Made by a program: the position numbers and the translations under genes
Shown: positions 1 to 10,098 of the stretch, piece after piece
How the letters are laid out: each line of letters opens with the position of its first letter
Numbering within the stretch: the stretch's first letter is position 1
Source of the DNA: Diadema setosum
Taxonomy: Eukaryota; Echinodermata; Echinoidea; Diadematoida; Diadematidae
Assembly (NCBI GenBank): GCA_033980235.1
Contig: CM067062.1
Location: forward strand, 5,395,696-5,459,695
Direction of reading: 5' to 3'
DNA: 64,000 nt
The notes under the pieces: model-generated
The model's input: only the letters and a program-made list of their open reading frames with translations
Told to the model about the DNA's origin: nothing
Database searches by the model: none

Positions 1-280
1 TCATTTCTCACTATGTGTAAGTCACACTACTTGCTAGGTCACCCCTAAAGTGTAGCATATTATTTGAATTTGTGTTTTTGTGTGTCTACGCTCAGCAGTC
101 CTGTAGATCATGTCAATAATTTCGTTTCAAACGCTCCTCTATAGTTTGTTACAGCACAGCACGCACCGATGCACCTCATCGTACAACCCGTGTATACGAT
201 GTGCACTACACTTCCCGTTGCACCATGACATGCTGCGATCACGTAATGTCATTCATTGTAAATGGATTCTGATTTTGGAA
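1..280. other. No feature recognised
   Basis: AT-rich sequence before the first LINE. I see no convincing open frame, repeat or regulatory site here. Confidence 0.5.
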
Positions 281-320
281 TAGATGACCAACAGCTAGTC
301 AACCACATAAGTCTGTCTAA

Positions 321-2605
321 TGTTATTACTGAAACCTGCACGAACGGCATTTTTTATTCAGATATATCTGATCATCTACCGATTTTTATGAATCTGTAAT
401 AACCCCAATACGCCGCCGCGCCACCCAAACAATACTTGAAAATGCATAGAAAAGAAACACCACAAAATATTGATTCATTGAATCAAGATCTATTTGAAGA
501 ACAATGGAATGACGTCTTTGAACTCCAAGACGTTAATTCTTCTTATGAAATTTTTTCACAAAAATTATTAGATTATTATGACAAACATATTCCTTTAACT
601 ACCAAAAGAAATGGAAGGTATAGAGCCCGGCAACCCTGGATTACTGAAGGTCTTATACATTCCATTCTTACTCGAAACTGTCTTTATAAAATATCTCTGA
701 GAAAACGCACTCCTGAAAATGTGAAAAGGTATAAAACATATAGAAACAAATTAACTACTTTAATTCGAGTTTCACGTGAATCATACATTTCAAATAAACT
801 TGAATCTAACAAGGATGATAAAAGCGCTCTTTGGCGGACTGTTAATGAAATACTCAAAAAGAAACCTGTGGAATGTCCTGATAGTATTACTCATTATGAT
901 AATGTTATCACTAATCCTGACCAAATTGCAAATATTTTCAACAATTTTTTTTGTTAATGTTGGTCCTTCTTTAGCAGCATCTATTCCCATAAATGATATC
1001 AAAAATTATAAAGAATATTTACCTGAAAATAATCAAAATTCTTTGTTTTTTACTCCAATTAATAAATCTGAAATTATTGATACTGTTCGATCTTTGAAAT
1101 GTAGTAAATCCTGTGGGCCTGATAATTTGAGGGTGAATTTGTTGTAAAAAATAATTTACCCCCTAGCAGCCCCTCTCACCCATGTATTCAATCTATCCCT
1201 ACTTAATGGCAAGTATCCAGACTCTTTTAAAATCGCCAAAGTTATTCCCATCTATAAAAGAGAAAATCCATCAATGGTGAAAAATTATAGACCCATCTCA
1301 TTGTTGCCTGTTCTATCGAAAATTTTAGAAAAAGTAGTTTACAAGCGTCTTTATTCGTTTATAATTGAAAATGATATATTAAATGCGAATCAGTTTGGTT
1401 TTAGGAAAGGATTTTCTGCCGATTATGCTATAATCAAATCTGTCGATATTATTGATGCGCTTACTAAAAAAAAAAAACATAATTGGAGTTTTTATGGATC
1501 TTAGTAAGGCATTTGACACTATTGATCATGACATTTTACTTGAAAAATTACAGAACTATGGCGTGAGAGGGATTACTTTGTCATGGTTCAGAAGTTATCT
1601 AAGTCATCGCAAACAATATGTTGCATTTAAATCTAGTCACTCATTATACTCTAACGTGTCATGTGGTGTCCCTCAGGGATCTATCCTCGGGCCCCTACTT
1701 TTTTCTTTATTTACATTTATGACATCATCAATTCCTCCCCTCGTTTGAACTTCATCTTATTTGCAGACGACACTAACGCTTTTTTACTCCCATAAGGATA
1801 TTGCAACACTGATTGATACACTTAATATGGAATTAGGCAATACAATTGTATTTCGAAATGGTTTAGAAGTAACAAGCTTTTATTGACTATTGATAAAACA
1901 TGTTTTATACATTTCCATACTCTTCAATCCCAACCCACCCTTCAAAGTATTTATATTGATGACATAAACATTGCTGAGAAACATGCAACCAAGTTTCTAG
2001 GAGTGACCCTAGATAGCAATTTAACTTGGAATACTCATGTCCAGAATGTTATTACAGCAATATCTAAAACAACTGGTGTTTTAAGGAGAATAAAGTATTT
2101 GATTAATGATCAAACTTTAATAAAGTTATATAACAATCTATATTTACCATATGTAATGTACTGCAATATTGTATGGGGCAACTGTAGCAAAACTAAATTG
2201 AATACAATTTTTATTTTTCAGAAAAAGACTCTTCGTGTATGCACACACTCAAATTTCTTGGCTCACATTGATTCTATATCTCATCGCCTAAAAACTTTAA
2301 AGGCTCATGATATACATGTACACCTAACTGCCATATTTATGTATAAACACACTCGAAATTTATTACCATTTTTTCATGATGCCTTAGTAACCAATGACCA
2401 TATTCGTTCATACCCAACCCGTCGTTCCCATGATTTTCATGTAAGTAATCCAAAGCTTCTACTTGCTCAAAAGTCGATTAGACATCACGGTCCGGATACA
2501 TGGAACACTCTTCCTGAGGAGTTGAAACAGTGTGTCTCCTTGTTTTCATTTAAAGCAAACTTAAAGAAGCACATTTTATTACAGTATACTTCAAATACAA
2601 GTTAA
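321..2605 (+). pseudogene. Broken endonuclease/reverse transcriptase ORF of the LINE
   Basis: The coding region is split across frames. It has a stop at 396-398, one frame at 436-957 (N-terminal linker), a shift near 950 into the next frame up to a stop at 1145-1147, then an open stretch at 1274-1504. An A-rich run near 1467-1478 marks another shift, with [14 protein letters not shown] continuing in 1452-1748. A further shift before the FADD motif (about 1757) and more disruptions near 1860 precede the last frame 1883-2605. The fingers, palm and thumb regions are all recognisable in order, so this was one reverse transcriptase. It cannot now make an active enzyme. Confidence 0.8.
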
Positions 2606-2830
2606 AAACAAATAATTCATATGATTAATGTTGGTCTCCCAAATAGCAACATCGCATATCGTTCCCTCTTCCAGCAAACCAATTCGATTATTTTACATTC
2701 CAGCATATCTGCCCTTGTGCACTTTCTAGCACTTGCACGCACATCCACCACCATCACACATTAGAGTTTATTTTCCCCTGCTATCTTCGCAGCAGAATTT
2801 GTATTGTATTGTATTGTATTACAGTGTATT
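321..2830 (+). mobile_element. 5'-truncated LINE of the CR1/jockey group
   Basis: A non-LTR retrotransposon remnant read on the plus strand. The first recognisable coding piece is the end of an endonuclease-type domain (SDISDHLPIF, about 372-392). It is followed by a linker and a reverse transcriptase with [53 protein letters not shown] and an FADD core near 1757-1775. The C-terminal part is typical of this group (PDTWNTLPEELKQC near 2495). The 3' end has a short TGTAT tandem (about 2799-2820), as in CR1-like elements. Most of ORF1 and the endonuclease are missing. I infer a dead 5'-truncated insertion. The exact clade and left boundary are not settled; the left edge lies at or before 321. 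Confidence 0.85.
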
Positions 2831-2959
2831 ACGAAACTAGTATACGTCCCTACTTTTTCCTCTGGCCGGCCATCTTTTCAAGCTATGTTTACAATGGCGG
2901 CCCTCTGCATAATCGCTCCATGATTATAATTGTTGTTGCATAGGCATGCATACTTGATA

Positions 2960-3381
2960 TTGTATCATTAATTACCTTTTATATCTTTGCTTACCCAAGT
3001 CAAACGACTCTGTTTTGAATTTATTTTGTATATTTCCCAAATGTTCATGATTATGTGCCTTATGTATATTGATTTGCAGAAAAAGTATCTATCAAACAAA
3101 TGTCGGCGCCGCAGCCTGCACGCGACCTGCATGCATACAGTCCGTATTAAACTCGTAATCTCTCGATATAGCCAAAGCAAATCAATCCTAATGAAAGGTG
3201 GAACCCACCTTTTATAAGGATCGTTTTGTTTGACTTTGTTATTCGATATCTTAGCCATTTCAAAAGCGATTTTCAATTTAGAATTGTATGCTCTTTAACA
3301 CTTCATGCATTAGTTTTTAAATATGTCGAAAAACGTAAAAAGCTGAATCCTCACTTCAGCCAAATCTATACCATTCTTTAA
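2960..3381. mobile_element. MITE-like foldback repeat of the TTAA/GGTATAG type
   Basis: The right end reads CAAATCTATACCATTCTTTAA (TTAA at 3378-3381), the reverse complement of the AGGG...GGTATAG...GGTTGAG ends seen at 9752 and 61722. The interior (CGATATAGCCAAAGC, then GATATCTTAGCCATTTC about 70 bases later) folds back on itself as in those copies. The left edge is diverged and estimated. Confidence 0.5.
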
Positions 3382-3879
3382 CAGAACGTAAAGCAACCAT
3401 TTCGCAACAAAGCTTGAATAGAATAATTCAAGCAAAAACATCAGTATGACATAAAGCAACGTGCACGGCGGCATGACCAATTAAACACTGATATGGCATA
3501 GATATAAACATAATGTATGGTAAACATAAATGAATATTCAAATTTTATTTTAAAAAGGTAAAATGTATTAAATGAAGTATAAGCGGACAAACTAAATACC
3601 TTGCTTTAGGCTCTGGAAAGGTGAAGAGTCGACTTGTATACTACTGATGTCTGAGAAGTGAGTGAAAGGGGTTTGCGTGCAGAAAGAGGGATTAGTGCGT
3701 TGTGGAGGGGTGAATACAGAGCTTCGAACGTTGATGGCGCGAAATATTTGGTGCTATACCATCAGAGCCAGAGTTATACAGAGCTTATCAAAAAAAAAAA
3801 AAAAAGCAATTCAACTTTGGAGGGCTGCAATTTCTTTATTATCAGTAATGTTGTTAAGAGCACAATGTTGGTTGTAAGG

Positions 3880-4625
3880 AAAGAAAAACTCTTCTTCTTT
3901 CCATTGATACCTAATCATGTTGACAATTGTCATGCGTGACTGAGCACGTGGACTTTAAAGACAAGAAATTATTACAAAACGCACTTTTTCCAAGTTTGCA
4001 TGTTATTGTGAAGAAACAATGCATGTCTCACTGCATGGATGAGATCTGTCAATGAAAGTTGCCAAATAGGCCAGCCTGTGCGAATGCAGGTTCGTGTTTA
4101 GGATTTGTGTGTATGGTTCGTGTTAGGTTTTCTCCTAACAATTTATGTCCATAACCTTTAACATGGTCTTTTGTCCAATAACTTAGTCTCTCCCACAGAG
4201 GCCAACCCACACAATCCATTTTCTCTGTTTCTTATTCAACACATAGCTCCCAGTGGCAAACCATTTCTTGAATAGAAAGAGAGTAAACTTTGTAAATGGA
4301 TAATGGTTTCGCCTTAGTGGGAAGGACCAAGTTATCGACAACGTGGCCTGTTGAAGGTTATGAACCATAAAACGTTCGAAGAAACCCTAAAACACGAATC
4401 TGCAGTGGTGCAGGCTGGCCTGATGGATGATTCGACCACTTTCATTGACAGATCTCATCCATGCAGTCAGACATGCATTGTTCCTTCACATGAATACGCA
4501 AACTTGGAAAAAGTGCATTTTGTCATTGTTGTCTTTAACGTTCATGTGCTCAGTCGTGCATGACAATTGTCAACATAATTAGGTATCATTGAAAAGAGGA
4601 AGAGTTTGTTTTATAACGAATTGGA
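3880..4625. repeat. Long imperfect inverted repeat (foldback element)
   Basis: The left arm (about 3880-4110) and right arm (about 4380-4625) are reverse complements with scattered mismatches. Both contain TGACAATTGTCATGC, CACTTTTTCCAAGTTTGC, GATGAGATCTGTCAATGAAAG and an AGGCCAGCCTG block. About 270 bp of unrelated sequence separates the arms. No transposase is present. A non-autonomous foldback transposon is likely; target duplications were not found. Confidence 0.7.
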
Positions 4626-4644
4626 CGTGATGTCTTTAGCAATT

Positions 4645-5100
4645 TTACAAAACCCCTCCCCCTTTTTTTTAGAATGGAGTAATTAGGTATGTCTTTGAGA
4701 CTCCTTTTCTTTTCATTAACCCTGTACACACTCTTCACTAAATTAAACTCTGAACTCTATGAAATGTTGGTATAAGTCATAAAAAAGCGTGCCTAATGAA
4801 CGTGAAAACTTTCAGTCTAATCTTATAATCCCTTCGTAGTGTTTATCAAAGACATTTGTATGCTTCTTTGCGCAACATGCAACTTGGTGAGATTTAGGAC
4901 TTGAAATTTCAAAGCCTCTTTTCTCAGTATAAGACTCTTCTATCAAATGACAGATTAGGAAGGATCAGTTGTATTGAGTTATAAATCAATTTAAAGCTTG
5001 GAGTCTGCTCTTTAGAATCTGTCGTTAATAGAAAAATCCATGTCTGTCGACTTTGTGTCGATTTGAGATGCAGGGTCACATACATTGTGATGCATAAAGA
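4645..5100. repeat. Fragment of the TGTGACC-type repeat family
   Basis: It aligns by eye with 49070-49560: shared blocks include TACACACTCTTCAC, GATAATCCCTTC, GCCTCTTTTCTCAGT, GAGTCTGCTCTTTA and AAATCCATGTCTG, in the same order. The right end has GCAGGGTCACATACA, matching the family's terminus. The left part is lost or diverged. Confidence 0.6.
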
Positions 5101-5414
5101 GGAACCCAGGGAAAACAGGAACGCCGGGTTAATGCGAAACACTCCGCCTAATCCTATTAAGGCCAAGGGGGCGGGGGCACATTGTACAAGTACAGGGGGA
5201 CACATTGTACCCTCTTCTTTTCCTTCAATTTTATTGTAAACATTTTGATATATAATTTACCTACGTGTATGTACGATATTGCTAGTTCCAATGGCAACCA
5301 TTACGGCGATGTAGTATGGCAATCCGCCAACAGTAACTCTCTTTCCCAATTTCAGAAGAATGGAATAGAGCCGGGAGATTAATTTTGAAAGTTAACCCTT
5401 ATTCCCATATAACT

Positions 5415-6030
5415 ACCAGTGATGTTCATTTTAGCTCAGGGTTGAATGCAGCAACCAAGACAAAAAAAATCATCTGCTTTCATTCATGTATAAGATTATG
5501 AATGACATGGCTCCCGAATATATGAAAGATATGTTTAAGTATAAGACATCATCATACTCTCTCCGTAATCAAAACGATTTACAGTTACCACAGCCTAAAA
5601 CTAATTATTGAAAGAGATAATTTTTATACAGAGCTGCAGCAGCGTATAATAACATACCTAATGACTTACGTCAACTTTCCTCTTTAACTGTTTTTAAGTT
5701 CAGTTTAGACAGAACCGAAGTCCTTTCCACTTGATTTTTTTTGATGCTCCGAACCTATGAACAATACGTAATAATATGGTATATATGTATTCACAATGTA
5801 TTAATGTATGTACCGTTCTATTTGTGTTTGTGTTATGTTTTATTGTATTATCAGTCCTTGATTGTGTTAAATTTTTGTGACTAGGGTCCCATGGAAGACC
5901 AGAAGTGACTATCACTGTCACAACTGGAAATGGGCTACCTTCAATTTGTTTTTCTTTTCTTGACCTTTATGTATGGAATATGTTGATTTTATAGTACGGA
6001 AATAAAACAAACAAACAAACATCAAACAAA
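5415..6030 (+). mobile_element. LINE 3' fragment (second element)
   Basis: The C-terminal tail of a reverse transcriptase is readable on the plus strand: MYKIMNDMAPEYMKD (near 5489) and YRAAAAYNNIPNDLRQLS (near 5628), the usual tail motifs of CR1/L2-group LINEs. An in-frame stop and a shift lie between them. The non-coding 3' part ends in AATAAAACAAACAAACAAAC. The domain core is absent, so this is a short dead fragment. Confidence 0.7.
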
Positions 6031-6675
6031 ATAAACAACAAACGAACAAACTTGAAACGAGACTGGGACGGCAACAAGACTAATTGAATGGAAATACTGA
6101 ATTGACGATACGATAGGGAACAAGACTAGTATTAGAACGAGATAAAAAAAAAAATACACAAGAAAACTTAAATAAAAACAACTCACTGAATTTCAACGTA
6201 ATTGATAGAAGCAACCATTATTATGTATGTGAACATATGGGAGTGTCTTTTGCAGTGATCGCATCCTATTCGGGAGCGTTTCATGAGCATTGCCCAGGCT
6301 AAGATCCCGAAATTAAGGTAAACGATATCAAAGAGTACACATGAGTAATGACTTTTGAGGAGTATGAAATTTCAGTCCGTTCATGACGATTATATTACCC
6401 GATTGTTTTTCTTTTACAAATTATGATCATTATGTATTTTCCAAGAGAAATGCAAAATATGGTACATCACTGAACTCAAAAGGTCTCGTTTTTGAACGTT
6501 GACATTTGGTTGAGTGATTACTTATTGACTCACCCAATCAGTCACTTTTTTAATTCTATAAGAACTTTTTGAACAAGTTCATCGATATCGTTAGGGGCAA
6601 GAAATACACTGGTATCATTGGCAAAATCTATGAAGGATAACACTTCACATACGGAAGAAAAATCGTTGATATTAC

Positions 6676-6677
<2 letters not shown>

Positions 6678-6718
<41 letters not shown>
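6678..6718. repeat. (TA)n microsatellite
   Basis: An uninterrupted run of about 20 TA dinucleotides. Confidence 0.95.
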
Positions 6719-6723
<5 letters not shown>

Positions 6724-6950
6724 GTGAGTATATTACAAAATATAAAAATCTCCATCGCTTCGGTGATTCCTCGCATTTATTCCAAAGTTGATTTACATCC
6801 TTTGGGTTTATGTCAGGTTAATGTGTGTGTGTGTGGCACACATACACACAATATAGCTTCTGACCACACGAGCACAGAGTTTGGTATAGGGTAAATGATA
6901 ATGGCAGGGCCTTTTGGTAGAGCAATGGCAACACTGGAGACGCTGTACTG

Positions 6951-8065
6951 TTACGGCACATTTTGGTAAATTGCACATTTTGGTAAATTACCAAAATGTG
7001 CAATTTACCAAAATGTGCCGTAACTAATATGTTATACGGCACATTTTGGTAACTGCACATTTTGGTAAAAGAAATTTCCGATAGTGGATCTATATCTGAT
7101 GGGATCAACTCAGTTACCAAAATGTGCAGTTAAGAGTGGACTTGCCTGCACATTTTGGAGAATCTGCACATTTTGGTAATTGAACAGAAAATCCATGGAT
7201 GGGCTTGAAAGTTGATACGGTCAAGGAGTTAAGGTGATATGGTCCTGCAGTAAAGACAGGCAAGACACTTTTTTTTTTTTTTTTTAGCTCACATTGCGAT
7301 CGCTTTTCGGTACTTGGGCCCCCAAGTGATTGGGTTGAAAGTTTGAGGGGTGCTGGCCAAGGGGGGAAAACACATTTTCATCTTCTTCTTCAGAACCAGT
7401 GGGCGAATTTCAATCAAACTTGGTGGGGATCATCCTTAGGGGGTTGGGTAATAAGGTTTTTCCTGTTGGGCATATGGCCCCCATGGGGAGCTCCCGCCCC
7501 CCCCCCCCTCACATGGGGAAATAGGTAGAAATTTTTGCTCCAGTGCAAAAAGCATTACACGCAAGACATGTTGTACGTGGATATCTTTACAGCTGAAGAA
7601 TATGATTTGTTTATTGGAATACCTAGGGTATTCCCCTTGGATGCGGGGGAGGGGGGTAAATGGGGAAAACACATTTCATCAAGCTTAATTGGTTAGGGTC
7701 ATACTTAGGGGTAGGGACCCAAATTTGTAAGTAAGTGTGGGTCAAGTGCATTGGTATGAGATTTAGCACGCCAGGAGTAAGAATTCAATTAAGGTGATCA
7801 ATTATTGTTCCAGGCAGGACTAGTAATCAGTGCTAGTAATTTTGTGAAGGGGGGGGGGGCATTTTTCTGGCATAGATATGTCAATGTATTGAGTCCCTGC
7901 GCTGCCATGGCACTTTCATAATACATGGTCATGGGTGGCGATACAGTTTTAATTTATTTTTATGATTATTGTGGAGGAGCAGAAAGTTACCAAAATGTGC
8001 CGTCAATGTCCTGCACATTTTTGGTAAATTTACCAAAATGTGCAATTTACCAAAATGTTCCGTAA
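6951..8065. mobile_element. Non-autonomous DNA transposon built on TTACCAAAATGTGC motifs
   Basis: The left end begins TTACGGCACATTTTGGTAAA and the right end is its near-perfect reverse complement (ends CCAAAATGTTCCGTAA). The ~38-bp terminal inverted repeats each contain two copies of the 14-mer. I count 9 copies of the motif, in both orientations, in 6951-7180 and 4 more in 7985-8065. No ORF of note lies inside. No clear target-site duplication was found, so the superfamily is open. The right ~430 bp is duplicated at about 10100-10532 as part of the segmental duplication. Confidence 0.75.
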
Positions 8066-8276
8066 CATGTAACCTGAATAACAAAAGCACACACGTACTA
8101 TTATGTTACATATTTATTGATATTCTTCATTCAAACTTCATCATTTAAACTTTTATCACTCTCATCATTATTATTGTTGTGGCATGTTAGTCACATCTGG
8201 TGTAATCTCCTCTGGATAATTCTGACAAATGTTCAGATGATTTCATGAATTCTTTCTGTAATGGTATAGGTGAATA

Positions 8277-9300
8277 CGTGACCATACATCACAAAACCAA
8301 CAAAAAGTTGCACACCTCGATCATATTAACTAAGGACGAAAAAATAAGTTAAAATGGTCAACCAGGTCACTTTTTTATCATTTTCTGAAAGTGCAAAAAT
8401 ATGCTTCTCCTATACCCCGTTCAGAGTCCCACTTTGTCTAGCACAACCTCTAGAGGTTGTGCAGAGTTCACGCCAGACGACAGGGACTGTGAACGGTCAC
8501 GGCGTAAAGCTAGCACGTACAAGTCTGGAGTGAGTCTGGCACGAATCTAGCGTGAATGTCGTGCTAGACAGCCTAGCACAAGTCTAGCACAACCTCTAGA
8601 GGTTGTGCAGTGTTCACGCCAGACGACAGGGACTGTGAACGGTCACGGCGTAAAGCGTCTAGCACAAGTCTGGAGTGAGTCTGGCACGAATCTAGAGTGA
8701 ATGTCGTGCTAGACAGCCTAGCATGACTCTAGCACAACAGAGGTTGTGCTGTGTTCACGCCAGACGAGGGGACTGTCAGTGAACGGTCTCGGCACAAACA
8801 CTGCGTGAACATAGTCTGGTTTCAGACCCTTTGCCAACTGTACTCCTTTTACAAGATGCAACCTCCTCGGATTTTGTTGCCGCCCTTAATGAAGGCGCCG
8901 TTTTTGTCAAAGGATAATGCCTATTAGCTTAACCTGCTACTTCCTTTGTTGTTAGAAGCAGTAAATATTCTGAAAAGAAAATTAGTGTGAGAAAACGGTC
9001 TGAAAACCAGACTAGCGTAAACACAGCACAAACTTCCAGGGACAAGCACTGTTTGTGGTGGAAAAAAATGCCCTTCCACTGCTTTCCATAGAAATGTATG
9101 CGAACGTCACTCTAGACAACAAGGGGACTGTGAACGGGGGTCTCTCTTACCACCCACTGAGTTTGTATAAAAAATAGCTAGTTTTCATCATAGCATGTCC
9201 TCTAGAGGTCCTCCAAGACAGTGGGACTGTGAACGGGGTACTAGATAATTCTAAAATTTAGGATCATGACATGAGGGTGGGAAATTTTTTTTTCAAAGTT
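8277..9300. repeat. TGTGACC-type repeat, split by a MITE insertion
   Basis: 8277-8412 (GTGACCATACATCAC..AACAAAAAGTTGCAC) and 9241-9270 (CTAGATAATTCTAAAATTTAGG) together match the uninterrupted copy near 48892-49050, where CTTCTACATTATTCTTTAG..GGATCATAACATGA is continuous. The intervening 828 bp is the TACCCCG element. An equivalent split copy lies at about 10750-11750 in the duplicated block. The right terminus is not recognised. Confidence 0.65.
8413..9240. mobile_element. TACCCCG-ended non-autonomous DNA transposon, copy A
   Basis: The termini are TACCCCGTTCAGAGTCCCAC and its reverse complement (GTGGGACTGTGAACGGGGTA), 20 of 21 positions matching. They are flanked by CTA on both sides (8410-8412 and 9241-9243). 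A 3-bp CTA duplication fits PIF/Harbinger-type insertion; the assignment is inference because no transposase is present. The left half holds three tandem ~140-bp subunits, each with CTCTAGAGGTTGTGC palindromes, GGGACTGTGAACGG and AGTCTGGAGTGAGTCTGGC. Terminal-like GGGACTGTGAACGG motifs therefore also occur internally. Confidence 0.8.
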
Positions 9301-9751
9301 TCTATGTGAACACAATTTTTGGTAAAACAATCTGATTGGTCTGTCTTATGCGGAAGGCTCCTTTGCATTCCTTACGAATTCCTTACATGCTCTTCGCTTT
9401 AACTGTAATCCCCTTTGATATAGGATGGTGCTGCTGTTTGACAGTAACTGTTCATGCGTTCTATAGTGTGTGCACAATTTAAACTAAATCCGATATTGCC
9501 GTGGGACGTCACTTCTGTTTTCGTCCTATTCATTGCACAAAGCACGGCTCGGGAAGATTAGGCCTTGAATATGTTGAATATCCCCTTTCATGCCTTCATC
9601 CCCCCCCCCCCCCCCCAAAAAAAAGTTACGGAATAAAACAAACAAACAAACAAACTCTTCAACAAAATTCTTCAAGTGAGGAAGCAATGATATCCCACGT
9701 CGCTATTGAGAAAATAAAAATACTGCGAGAGAAACCGCCCGTACCGTTTAA

Positions 9752-10098
9752 AGGGATCGTATAGTTTTGATTGAGACCTAATTTCAGGTTTCTAACATTT
9801 TTGATGAAATAATGAGAAACATCTTATGAAATATGAAAGAGCACGTAATTCCATGAGGAATTCAGCGTTTATTTGATGAAAATTAGTTTTGAAATGGCTG
9901 AGATATCCAAAACAGAGCGATTCTAATAAGCGTGGGACCCACACTTTATTGCGATCGCTTTGTTTTACTTTGTTTTTGGATGTTTCAGTAATTCAAAACC
10001 CGATTTTCATCAAATAAACTTTGAATTCCTCTTAAAATTGTATGCTCTGTACTATTTCAAAAGTGTTTTCTTGGTATCTTCCAAAAAGTTAAAAGCCC
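9752..10098. mobile_element. TTAA-flanked MITE (GGTATAG type), truncated by the duplication junction
   Basis: It starts after TTAA (9748-9751) with AGGGATCGTATAGTTTTGAT. The interior is a loose palindrome (TTTGATGAAAATTAGTTTTG against GATTTTCATCAAATAAACTT). The expected right terminus is missing because the tandem duplication breakpoint lies inside the element; compare 12193-12567. Confidence 0.75.

Larger units (their letters stand above)
7633..10098. repeat. Tandem segmental duplication, copy A
   Basis: This ~2.46-kb block is followed head-to-tail by a near-identical copy (10099-12538). Matching landmarks include GGATGCG..GAGGGGGGTAAATGGGG at the start, the TACCCCG element, a poly-C/poly-A junction near 9600 and AAAAAGTTAAAAGCCC at the end. 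Differences are few: scattered single bases, homopolymer lengths and a ~21-bp indel. Confidence 0.9.
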
